From contig CALCIC010001053.1 in assembly GCA_937907405.1 (NCBI GenBank), forward strand, positions 1 through 7,851: 7,851 nt of DNA, read 5' to 3'. Below the pieces are notes generated by a model that worked only from the letters and a program-made list of their open reading frames with translations, ran no database searches and was not told the DNA's origin. Source of the stretch: an uncultured Isosphaeraceae bacterium (GTDB taxonomy: Bacteria; Planctomycetota; Planctomycetia; Isosphaerales; Isosphaeraceae). The translations under genes and the position numbers were made by a program. This document shows positions 1 through 6,900 of this stretch, piece by piece. Numbering within the stretch: position 1 is the stretch's first letter; the number at the start of each line of letters is the position of its first letter.

Positions 1-31
1 AGGGTGAGGACGATGAGTTCGAAGCAAAGCA

Positions 32-64
32 CGCCGCGCCGCCGGGAGAGGAGGCGGCGCGGCG
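32..64 (-). terminator. Strong GC hairpin, likely transcription terminator of the PEP-CTERM gene
   Basis: A perfect 12-bp inverted repeat (32-43 pairs with 53-64) encloses a 9-base loop, starting about 10 bases after the stop codon of the PEP-CTERM gene. On the minus strand the stem is followed by TGCTTTGCTTCG, a moderately T-rich run rather than a clean U-tract. Stem strength and position fit an intrinsic terminator. The neighbouring CGG-rich stretch (56-72) extends the 3' UTR and can pair in shifted registers. No gene is visible in bases 1-73. Confidence 0.6.
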
Positions 65-73
65 GCGGCGGCG

Positions 74-850
74 TCAGGCCGCTCGGGCGCCCTTCCGCCG
101 CCGAGAGGCGACCAGGCCGGCGCAACCCATGCCCAGGCCGGCGAGCGCCCACGAGGAGGGCTCGGGGACTGCGGCGGGCTGGTTGCCCACGACGAAGTGG
201 AACACCGAGGAAGTCTCAACCGCCCCCCCGCCGACTAATGCGCCCGACGCTGTGAAGATCAGGTCGTAGACGCCGGCCGCGGTGAAGCCGAGGTTGTAGT
301 GATCGTGGCCGCCGGCGAAGACGTTGACGAAGTCGGAGCTCGACAGACCGTCGGCGGTATTCATGTCGGGAGAGCCCCAACTCCCGCCCGAATACAGGAC
401 GAACTGCCCGCCGGAGGAGCTGGAGAATCCCGTCAAGGCGTACCTGACGGTGTCGTTCGTGAAGACGCCCCCCGCGATTTCCTCGGCGCCGAAGCCGAGG
501 AAGGGCCGGGACCCAGCCCCCTGGCTCGTCTGGAGGAGCAGGTAGAGAGGGTTGCCTGCGAACGGCGACGGCAGCCGCGAGTCGCCCGTGGTCAGGACGG
601 ACTCGGGGACGATGACCGAGATCGTCGAGGGATCGGCCGAGGCGCCCGCCCCGCCGACCTGCGAGCCGTTGACGACCGCGGTGCTGGAGAGTTCGTAGAA
701 GAAGCTCAGCCCGTTCGTCGTGTCGTAATCGACCGCGACGTCGGCGTGTCCGGCCGAGTATTTGTCGATGAAACCCGCCCGCGCCGAGAGAGCGGGCAGC
801 GCAGCCAGGGCGACGCCGATAACCAGGTTCTTCAATGCTCGTGACATCAT
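74..850 (-). CDS. PEP-CTERM protein with choice-of-anchor M (TIGR03769-like) domain
   Basis: Predicted secreted surface protein of 258 aa. The start is ATG at 850 (a second ATG is at 847). GAGGAA (863-858) sits 7 bases upstream and supports this start over an in-frame TTG at 865. The N-terminus is a classical signal peptide: MMSRALKN, a hydrophobic run, then a cut after ARA. The mature start contains GHADVAVDYD and the later part has GGHDHYNLGFTAAGVYD (263-313). This pair resembles the choice-of-anchor M/TIGR03769 domain, known from actinobacterial surface proteins encoded beside metal-type ABC transporters. The C-terminus (77-169) is a PEP-CTERM sorting signal: VPEPSSWALAG, a short hydrophobic helix, then RRRKG. 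In that family an exosortase cleaves the signal and anchors or releases the protein. Ligand and function are unknown. The gene lies 120 bases after the lipoprotein gene on the same strand and may have its own promoter. Domain naming is from memory of the motif; the PEP-CTERM call is firm. Confidence 0.85.
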   Translation of the reverse strand: MMSRALKNLVIGVALAALPALSARAGFIDKYSAGHADVAVDYDTTNGLSFFYELSSTAVVNGSQVGGAGASADPSTISVIVPESVLTTGDSRLPSPFAGNPLYLLLQTSQGAGSRPFLGFGAEEIAGGVFTNDTVRYALTGFSSSSGGQFVLYSGGSWGSPDMNTADGLSSSDFVNVFAGGHDHYNLGFTAAGVYDLIFTASGALVGGGAVETSSVFHFVVGNQPAAVPEPSSWALAGLGMGCAGLVASRRRKGARAA

Positions 851-970
851 AATGGCGTTCCTCAACTCCTAGGAGTAGACAATCTCGTGCTACTCAACTT
901 CGCGACGGCGACGGACGGCCGCCGTCGGAATTCACGCGAGGCTCGGCGGGCCCACTCGGGCCGCTCCTTG
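851..970 (-). other. Intergenic leader with several small dyads upstream of the PEP-CTERM gene
   Basis: This 120-base gap holds four dyads. A 12-bp perfect palindrome, ACTCCTAGGAGT, lies at 865-876. GAGTAG/CTACTC arms (873-878 and 890-895) have an 11-base loop. CGACGGC/GCCGTCG arms (903-909 and 921-927) also have an 11-base loop. A 5-bp stem with a 4-base loop (949-962) lies 8 bases beyond the lipoprotein stop codon. The last has no U-tract, so termination there would be weak. No convincing -35/-10 pair is visible. The palindrome contains AGGAG just upstream of the GAGGAA ribosome binding site, so structure here could affect translation. Confidence 0.35.
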
Positions 971-1438
971 CTACAGAGCCACGCGTTCCACGCTGGCGAA
1001 CCAGCCTTGGTCGGTTATCAGTTCCCGCACCTGAAGCTCGGCGCCATCCGAAGCCTTCCAGTGTGTGAACCGGCATCGGGGCGGGTCGGGCTTCCCCACC
1101 GACGTCGAGGGGAGCCGCGATCGGAAGATCGACTCGATCGCAGTGGCAGGCATGTCATGCGTCTCCGGTTTCTCGCGACCTCGGGACGCCTGCGGAGTTC
1201 GCATCCACGTCCCTTCCGGCCGTCGGACGAGCCAGAGTTGATAGGCGCCGTCGCTCCGCGTTTCATCCAGACAGAGGATCGTGTCCTCGGCGATCAGTTC
1301 CGCGACCTCGGCGGGCAGCCGTCGACGCGCCTCGGCCCCGGACAACTCCAGGCTCTCGCCGCCGCCGTTCCCGCAACCCGCCGCGAAAGCCAGTATCAGG
1401 GGCGCCAGGCTCCACGCCCATCGAAGGTCACATCGCAT
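971..1438 (-). CDS. Small putative lipoprotein, unknown function
   Basis: A 155-aa protein with a lipoprotein signal peptide: MRCDLRW, a hydrophobic segment, then AFAAGC with the lipidation Cys at residue 22, followed by a Gly/Ser linker. The lipobox AAGC is acceptable although Ala replaces the usual Leu at -3. The mature part (about 134 aa) is polar, with a mixed charged helix (EARRRLPAEVAELIAED) and a possible beta-rich C-terminal half. I recognise no family. The start is ATG at 1438, inside the last codons of the DUF1559 gene (11-base overlap), with a purine-rich GGAGAGGTGG stretch 9 bases upstream. This strongly suggests translational coupling to the pseudopilin-like gene. Short lipoproteins or hypothetical proteins often follow DUF1559 genes in planctomycetes, so the two products may work together at the envelope; that role is inference. 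Confidence 0.8.
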   Translation of the reverse strand: MRCDLRWAWSLAPLILAFAAGCGNGGGESLELSGAEARRRLPAEVAELIAEDTILCLDETRSDGAYQLWLVRRPEGTWMRTPQASRGREKPETHDMPATAIESIFRSRLPSTSVGKPDPPRCRFTHWKASDGAELQVRELITDQGWFASVERVAL

Positions 1439-2543
1439 CGGAACCGACCACCTCTCCGCCGTCGCGAGTCGCGATCGACCACCAGACCGGCAACGCGATC
1501 CTGTCCTTCAGGAAACGGACGGAACCGTCGCCGAAGAGGACGTTCAGGCCGCCCTGGTGGGCGCTGCCCGGCGTCACCAGGATGTTGCCGTCCGATTCGC
1601 CACCGTAGATATGACAGTTCCGCCCGTTGATCGGCATGACCGCCATGAACGTCCCGCCCGCGTGTCCCCATCCCGAGATCCAGGCCCGCCCGGCGAAGAC
1701 CGTCCAGGCCGGATCCGGAAAGCTGACCGTCCCGCAGTAGCGCTGCCAGGCGGGGAGAGTCCGTGAAGAGCCCGAGCCTCCCGCGCAATAGGAGCGGGTC
1801 GTCTCCGGCTCGGATAGCATCGCCTCGACGTCGTTCGGGTCGGTGGCCCTGGGTATGCGCCGCTCGGCCGCGGCGACGGTCTGGCTGAGCCCGTCGGTCA
1901 CCATGGCCGCCGAGATCGGGCCGACGTGCCAGCTCGCACGCCCGACCGGGTCCGCCAGGCCGACGAAGCCGTTATGCCGACCGATCCGCTCGCCGGCGGC
2001 CGGCCCGGACGTGTCCGGGGTCCAGCCGGCGTTGCCCGAATAACTCTGCGGGGCGGGACGCGAGGCCCCCATCGTGACGGGGATCTGATACGACTCGGAC
2101 GGGCACAAGTAGCCCCCCACGACGGTCCGCGCCGCGGTGCCGTTGGGGTGGGCGGCTCCAATGGTGGCCGCGTAGAGGAGCACGTCCGGGTCGGAGCATT
2201 GGTCGGCGTTGCCGACCGCGAAGTTGACCGCGTTGTAGAGCGGTTGCTGGTCGATGTTCGGGAGGATCGTCGCGTGCCAACTGAAGAGGCCGTTCTGGCA
2301 GGCGCCGTTCGGGGCCGCGAGGGCGGACGTCGTGCTCATCGGGAACACCCCGTTCACATCGGCGTAATTGTGCATGGCCAGGCCGATCTGCTTCATGTTG
2401 TTGGTGCATTGGGCTCGTCGCGCGGCCTCTCTCGCCGCCTGGACGGCGGGCAGCAGCAGCGCGATCAAGACCGCGACGACTGCGATGACGACCAGCAATT
2501 CGATCAGCGTGAAACCGCGACGGCCGGCGCGCATCGGAGGCAT
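1428..2543 (-). CDS. DUF1559 family type IV pilin-like (type II pseudopilin-like) protein
   Basis: A 371-aa protein with a prepilin-type N-terminus: RRGFTLIELLVVIAVVAVL, with the expected prepilin peptidase cut between Gly10 and Phe11 and Glu at mature position 5. The hydrophobic helix runs to about residue 30, followed by the AREAARRAQCTNNMKQIGLA segment typical of DUF1559. The C-terminal DUF1559 signature is present around residues 327-365 (SAHQGGLNVLFGDGSVRFLKD, then WWSIATRDGGE). Length is normal for the family. DUF1559 (SBP_bac_10-like) proteins are greatly expanded in planctomycetes; they are thought to be envelope-associated pseudopilins, but their roles are mostly unknown. The start at 2543 is supported by AGGAG (2557-2553) with 9-base spacing; an in-frame ATG at 2534 is less well placed. 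The gene begins 45 bases after the sigma factor stop codon with no terminator between, and its own stop overlaps the lipoprotein start, so the three genes probably form one transcript. Confidence 0.95.
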   Translation of the reverse strand: MPPMRAGRRGFTLIELLVVIAVVAVLIALLLPAVQAAREAARRAQCTNNMKQIGLAMHNYADVNGVFPMSTTSALAAPNGACQNGLFSWHATILPNIDQQPLYNAVNFAVGNADQCSDPDVLLYAATIGAAHPNGTAARTVVGGYLCPSESYQIPVTMGASRPAPQSYSGNAGWTPDTSGPAAGERIGRHNGFVGLADPVGRASWHVGPISAAMVTDGLSQTVAAAERRIPRATDPNDVEAMLSEPETTRSYCAGGSGSSRTLPAWQRYCGTVSFPDPAWTVFAGRAWISGWGHAGGTFMAVMPINGRNCHIYGGESDGNILVTPGSAHQGGLNVLFGDGSVRFLKDRIALPVWWSIATRDGGEVVGSDAM

Positions 2544-2588
2544 GGCGCAACACTCCTGGTAAATGGGCGGGGAGGGAAATCATCGCGC

Positions 2589-3131
2589 TCAGGGCGCTTC
2601 GTGGACGTCCGGAGAAAGATAAGTCGTCAGGGCCTCCCGGGCCCGCGACAGGCGGGACCGGACGGTGCCGACGGGCACGCCGAGGCGTTTCGAGATCTCG
2701 TCGTAAGTCAGGCCTTCGATCAGATGGAGCGTCAGCGCCTCGCGATGTCCGCTCTTCAACTTCCGCAGCGCCGCCCTCACCTCGAGCCGGACCTCCTCGA
2801 CGGCGACCGACCGGGACGGCTGCGACTCGTCGTCGACCTCGCGACGGATCAGGCAGGCCCGTCGCTCGTGCCTGGCCCGCCTGCGGATCGTCCTGCCCAG
2901 GTGCAGGCTCCTGAAGACGACCGCGCGGATCAACCACGCCTTTGGGTTCGGAGGGATTTCGCCGCTCCCCCACAAGCTCAGGAGTGCTTCCTGGACTGCC
3001 TCCCAGGCCAGATGCTCGCAGCCGAGCTGATTCCGCGCGACCTTCAGGATCTCCGGAAGGTAAGGGCGCACCAGGTCTGCGAAGTCGTCTTCGGAAGGAG
3101 GCAGGGCGGCGCCGTCAGGTTGCCCACTCAT
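2589..3131 (-). CDS. ECF-type RNA polymerase sigma factor (sigma-70 family)
   Basis: A 180-aa protein with the two-domain ECF layout. Region 2 spans about residues 13-85 (DDFADLVRPYLPEIL, then WEAVQEALLSLW and the basic RRRARHERR). Region 4 spans about residues 122-172 and includes HREALTLHLIEGLTYDEI and the helix-turn-helix GVPVGTVRSRLSRARE, which reads the -35 element. The sequence reads open upstream to 3236, but those 35 residues are Pro/Arg-rich and unlike the family. ATG at 3131 (MSGQPDG) gives normal ECF length and has GGGAG about 12 bases upstream. No anti-sigma gene and no C-terminal extension are seen; the next gene, 45 bases away, encodes a DUF1559 pseudopilin-like protein, so the sigma factor may drive its own operon. 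What signal controls it cannot be read from the sequence. Confidence 0.92.
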   Translation of the reverse strand: MSGQPDGAALPPSEDDFADLVRPYLPEILKVARNQLGCEHLAWEAVQEALLSLWGSGEIPPNPKAWLIRAVVFRSLHLGRTIRRRARHERRACLIRREVDDESQPSRSVAVEEVRLEVRAALRKLKSGHREALTLHLIEGLTYDEISKRLGVPVGTVRSRLSRAREALTTYLSPDVHEAP

Positions 3132-3171
3132 GGAAGGAAGCCGCTCCCGTGGCCTCCTCCTCTCCGCCGGC

Positions 3172-3194
3172 GACGAGAATGAACAAGGAGTTCC
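3172..3194 (-). promoter_or_regulatory. Candidate ECF-type promoter of the sigma factor gene
   Basis: On the minus strand GGAAC (3194-3190) is followed after 14 bases by CGTC (3175-3172). This resembles the GGAAC...CGTC layout of many ECF sigma promoters, although the spacer is one to two bases shorter than usual. Transcription would start near 3165, leaving a 5' UTR of about 35 bases before ATG 3131. ECF genes are often autoregulated, which makes the position attractive, but short motifs like this arise by chance. Confidence 0.25.
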
Positions 3195-3370
3195 ACTGTG
3201 TATTCCTGCGCATGCCGGCGGCGAGGCCGATCTCATCCATCCCTCCCCAGAGCGCCTGCACGAGCCTGCGCCGAAGGCGCGCGGGACGCGACGTACCGCC
3301 CCGGCTCGGCCGGCGGCCGACGAATCGGCGCATCCGAACCGAGCCCGCCTGATAGAGTCAGCGGTGGTAA

Positions 3371-3385
3371 GCGGGCAGGGCCCGC
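3371..3385 (-). terminator. Hairpin just after the small Cys/His protein gene
   Basis: Perfect 6-bp GC arms (GCGGGC at 3371-3376, GCCCGC at 3380-3385) with a 3-base loop begin one base past the TAG stop. On the minus strand the stem is followed by TTACCACC, so there is no full U-tract. It is a plausible weak terminator separating this gene from the sigma factor operon. The rest of the gap to 3131 shows no convincing gene. Confidence 0.4.
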
Positions 3386-3386
3386 G

Positions 3387-3746
3387 CTAAACCCCGGAGC
3401 GGGGCGGAGCGCGTGGGTTGATTCGAGAGGAGATCGGCTCGTCGGCGCGGGCCGGATCGGTCGTCCGGTAGTCGTCGACTGCTAGGAAGTGAAAAGTCGC
3501 TGGGGCGGTCGGGGACGCGTGGAAGGCTTGCGAGAGGAAATGGCAGACGGGGCAGTCCGAGTCCGATTGCGCGTCCGGCGCAGGCGGGTCTTCGGTTCCG
3601 CACGCCGACCGATCGATGCTCACGAGGTGTTCGACGAAGTTGCCGAGCGCGTGATGGCCGGGCCCGCACAGCGACAGCGCCGCGTGCCAGGCGAAGAACA
3701 AGGCCGTCAGGGCTTTTCGACTTCGCGTGAACAACAGGCGACCCAA
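3387..3746 (-). CDS. Small exported Cys/His protein with CPVCHF motif (DUF2946-like), unknown function
   Basis: A 119-aa protein. The N-terminus (RLLFTRSRKALTALFFAWHAALSL) reads as a signal peptide or membrane segment, followed by CGPGHHALGNFVEHL and, around residue 65, DCPVCHFLSQAFH. The CxxC-His motif and His-rich stretches suggest metal or heme binding or redox-active thiols in the periplasm. The layout recalls DUF2946-like small proteins, and similar proteins with CPVCHFL are familiar from planctomycetes; this family call is tentative. The start is uncertain. TTG at 3746 is the first possible start, since a TGA stop lies directly upstream in frame. No ATG occurs in the first part and no good ribosome binding site is visible. 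The C-terminal 25 residues are low in conservation-like features. The gene follows the CobN-family gene on the same strand by 237 bases, and probably has its own promoter. Confidence 0.65.
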   Translation of the reverse strand: MGRLLFTRSRKALTALFFAWHAALSLCGPGHHALGNFVEHLVSIDRSACGTEDPPAPDAQSDSDCPVCHFLSQAFHASPTAPATFHFLAVDDYRTTDPARADEPISSRINPRAPPRSGV

Positions 3747-3797
3747 TCACAAGAGAAGCCGGGGCGCCGACCTCGGGACGGCCGGAGCCCCCATTGC

Positions 3798-3821
3798 CGC
3801 ATGCTCAAGGTCAAGCATGCG
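3798..3821. repeat. Perfect 8-bp inverted repeat in the leader of the small Cys/His gene
   Basis: Arms CGCATGCT (3798-3805) and AGCATGCG (3814-3821) flank an 8-base spacer, within the region between the predicted promoter and the TTG start at 3746. It could be a dyad operator for a regulator, or an RNA hairpin in the 5' UTR about 50 bases before the start. On the minus strand the spacer includes TTGACC (3814-3809), but no matching -10 lies at normal distance. Which role applies cannot be decided from sequence alone. Confidence 0.5.
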
Positions 3822-3855
3822 CGAGCGCTCATCCACAGAATGCCAGAATACCGCT

Positions 3856-3885
3856 TCTATAACAAAAGTGCCGGCGGAATGTCTC
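3856..3885 (-). promoter_or_regulatory. Candidate sigma-70 promoter with extended -10 for the small Cys/His gene
   Basis: The minus strand has GAGACA (3885-3880, 4 of 6 matches to TTGACA), an 18-base spacer, and TATAGA (3861-3856) preceded by TG at the extended -10 position. This is the most AT-rich patch of the intergenic region, which stands out in a GC-rich contig. The start would be near 3849, giving a leader of about 100 bases containing the 3798-3821 dyad. The match is moderate and unproven. Confidence 0.35.
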
Positions 3886-3983
3886 GCGTTCCATTAGAAC
3901 CCGCGAATACCCCGCCGGCCGCCGACTCCTCCAAGCCCGACTCTTCCGCCGCGCGGCGTCGATGCGGCCATGGCCTTTCGATT

Positions 3984-6900
3984 TCATCGCCGTCGTTTCA
4001 GGAACCCGATCGCGGCGACGCCCACGACAAGGGCCGCGCCGACGCCGACCGCCGCCGCGGGGCGGGCGAAGTCCGGCGTCGGGAGGACGCCCGTCGGCGT
4101 CGGCCGGCCCTGGGCGTCGGTCGTCTCAATCTTCCGGAGCGCCAACCCCTCGACTTTGCTGAAGTCGTTCCGGGCGGCCCCCCCCTCGCGGACTTCGTCG
4201 ATCGCCGCGAGGTAGGCGTCGCCCGCTGGGCCGACGACGTTCTTGCGGATGGCCTCGCGGAGCTTGGCGTTGTCGCACACGAACCCGGAGCAGCCGGGTT
4301 TGTACCGATCGACGAGGTCGACGTGGAGCGCCGAGATCGCCCGCAGTTGCTCGGGCGTCGCCTCCCACAGCCCCTTGCGGGCCGTCTCCGCCATCACGGC
4401 CGTCATCTCCTGCAGCGCGTACGGGTTCTCGGCGGCGAAGGTCTCGCGAATCCCCAGGCCCTCGCGATCTTCGACGTACACGGCGTAAAGCTCGTCCCAG
4501 AGCGCGTCGTCGACGAGCTCGGGCTTGAGCGCGTTCCAGGCGAAGGTGTTGCGGAAGGTCTCCGCGAACACCGCGGCCGACGAGGCGCCGCCGGCCTGGA
4601 GGTCGCGGATGTACTTGGGGTTCAGCAGCGTGCTGCGGGCCTCGACCCAGACGGCCTCCCGGGCGGCCTGCATCTTCGGGTTGTGCTTGTTGCGGACGTC
4701 CGCGAAATAGGCGGCGGGCTCCGCGCCGGTCACCTTGCGGATCGCGTTGTTCAGCCCGCCCATGAACTCGTAGACGTGGTCGAGCGACAGGACCCCGCTC
4801 ACGTTCGACGACCGGCTGTGGACGATCGTGTCGGTGTTCTGGAGGGCCCCCTCGAAGACGCCGGGATTGTAGGCCGCCCAGTGCTCGCCGGTGTAGACGG
4901 CGCCCATGTTCTTGAGATACTGATCGGCCACCTCGTCGGCGTTTTCCCAGCGGTCGCCCGCTTCGACCATCCCCATAATGCCGGTGCCGTAGGCGCCGTT
5001 GACGCCGCCGAAGACGCGGGCCGTGGCGAAGGTCTTGGCCTCGGCGGGGGACAGCCCGCGCTCCTTCATCAGCGACTCGGCGGCGATGGTCCCCTCGCGG
5101 ACGTGGTTCTCGAAATCGGCGGGGTCGTCGGCCGCGGCCGCGAGTTTCACGGCGCGGTCGATCAGGGCGAGCCGGCTGGCGGCGACGTCGCGGAGCTGGC
5201 CCGACGTCTGGACGACCACGTCCACACGCGGGCGCCCCAGCTCGGCGGCCGGGATCAGGCGGACGTCGTGGACCTCGCCGCGGGCGTTGCGGACCGGCTC
5301 GACGCCCAGCAGGTGGAAGACGATGGCGAGGTCCACGCCCTGGGTGTTGATGAACTCGCCGCCCCACATGCTCAGGGCCACCTTCTTCGGGAACCGGCCC
5401 GTCTCGCTCTGCCTGGCCTGGATCGTCTCCTCCGCCAATCGCTTGCCGACCCGCCAGGCCTCGGCCGAAGGGGCCTTCTCGGCGTCGATCGAGGTCAGGT
5501 TGCGGCCTGTCGGCACTGCGTTCGGATTGGTGATCGCATCACCTCCCGAGGAAGGGGCGACGTAGCGCCCGTCCAGCACGGCGACCAGCGCGTCCAGCTC
5601 GGCCGACGTCGAGGACGCGAGGGCGTCTCGGTTCCTGGTCGCGGTCGTCAGGGCGTCGCGAAGGGTCTTCACCGCCGAGACGTATTCGCGCTCCGCATCT
5701 TCGCCCGAGAGGCGAGGACGGCCGGGAATCGCCGTCGCGTCGTACGCTTCCACCCGAGCCAGGTCGGCGGCGTCGAGAAACGAGTCGGGCGTCGCTTCGC
5801 CGGCGAGCAGGGCGTCGAGCGTCTCGAACGCGGGCTTGTGGTAATGTTCATCGAAGAACGCTTTGTCCTCGATCTGCTCCCGCTTCACGAGCTTGCGGGC
5901 GACGTCGAGGCGGGCGCGGGCCTGGGCCACGCCGTCGACGCCCATGAGCCGGGCCGTCTCGGCCACGCGGTCCGGGGGGTACGGCACACCCAGGGTGTAC
6001 AGCCCGCGCGTGATCTTCTCCAGGCCGACGGTCATGAGGTAGTCGTGGACGCGCTCGATCTGGTCCTCGTCGAAGGGCTTCGAGCTTTCCGGGAGGTCAA
6101 GGTCCTTGTCGATCTTCTGCTCGCGGACGATCCGCGTGACGGTGGCGACGAGCTCGGCCTTGAGCGTCTCGTCGGACGTGGACTGCCACGACCCGATGGC
6201 CGTCTGCAACTCCTTGAGCGGCCCGTAGAGGTCCGACTCGGCGAACGGCGGCGTGAGGTGGGAGACCAGCGTGGCGTAGCTCCGCCGCTTGGCGATCACG
6301 GCCTCGCCGATGTTGTTGATGATGTAGAGGTAGGCGTGCGGCAGGTCGCCCACCAGGGCGTCGGGCCAGTCCATGCCGGAGAGCGCGTTCTGCTTCCAGG
6401 GGGCGAATTCCAGGCTGCCGTGGGTGCCGAAGTGCAAGAGCGCGTCAGCCTTGAAGCCGTAGCGGGCCCAGAGGTAGGTCGCCAGGTACGGATGCGGCGG
6501 GGCGACCTTCGCGCCGTGGATCAGCTTCGACGAATCGTCGCCCATCGCCGGGAGGAGCTGCGGGAGGAGGACCACGTTGCCGAACCGGACGCGCGGCAGG
6601 GCCAGGATCCGGCTGCCGTCATGCTCGAACGTCAGGAACTTCCCCGGCGCGGGGCCGTACCGGTCCTCGACGGACTTGTAGGCTTCCGCGGCGATTCCAC
6701 GTCGGGCCCACTCGCGATAGTCCGACGTCTTGATGATCTCGGGATCGCCCTCCTTGAGGAAGGCTTCGAAGGCGCCTTCGGCGTAGGCCCCGAGCACCGG
6801 GCCCTGGCGCTGGATGCGGGCCTGGAACTCCTCGACGGAATCGGGAAGGTTCCCGAGGGCGTAACCCTCGGCCTTGAGTCGCTTCAGCAGGTTCAGAAGC

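Noticed and set aside
851..865. TTG start at 865 for the PEP-CTERM protein
   Set aside because: It overlaps the GAGGAA ribosome binding site that serves ATG 850, and the signal peptide is complete from there.
1972..2973. Minus-strand frame of 333 codons across the sigma/DUF1559 boundary
   Set aside because: Spans two real genes in another frame, with Arg/Pro-rich composition and no domain.
1926..3182. Long plus-strand open frame (418 codons) opposite the DUF1559 and sigma factor genes
   Set aside because: Arg/Asp/Gly-rich with no recognisable domain; it is the antisense shadow of two well-recognised genes in GC-rich DNA.
3132..3236. N-terminal extension of the sigma factor to a start at 3236
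   Set aside because: The extra 35 residues do not resemble ECF sigma sequence, and ATG 3131 gives the usual length.
3798..3821. MerR-type metal-responsive promoter, suggested by TTGACC within the dyad
   Set aside because: No -10 hexamer lies at 19-20 bases and the dyad arms are not placed as in MerR-family operators.
3947..3975. Palindromes CGCCGCGCGGCG (3947-3958) and GGCCATGGCC (3966-3975) after the CobN-family stop as a terminator
   Set aside because: Only 3-4 bp stems remain once a loop is allowed, and no T-run follows; such GC palindromes are expected by chance here.
4126..5367. Long minus-strand frame (413 codons) inside the CobN-family gene
   Set aside because: Very Arg/Pro-rich, in a different frame of a gene whose family motifs are continuous; GC-rich codon bias keeps the frame open.
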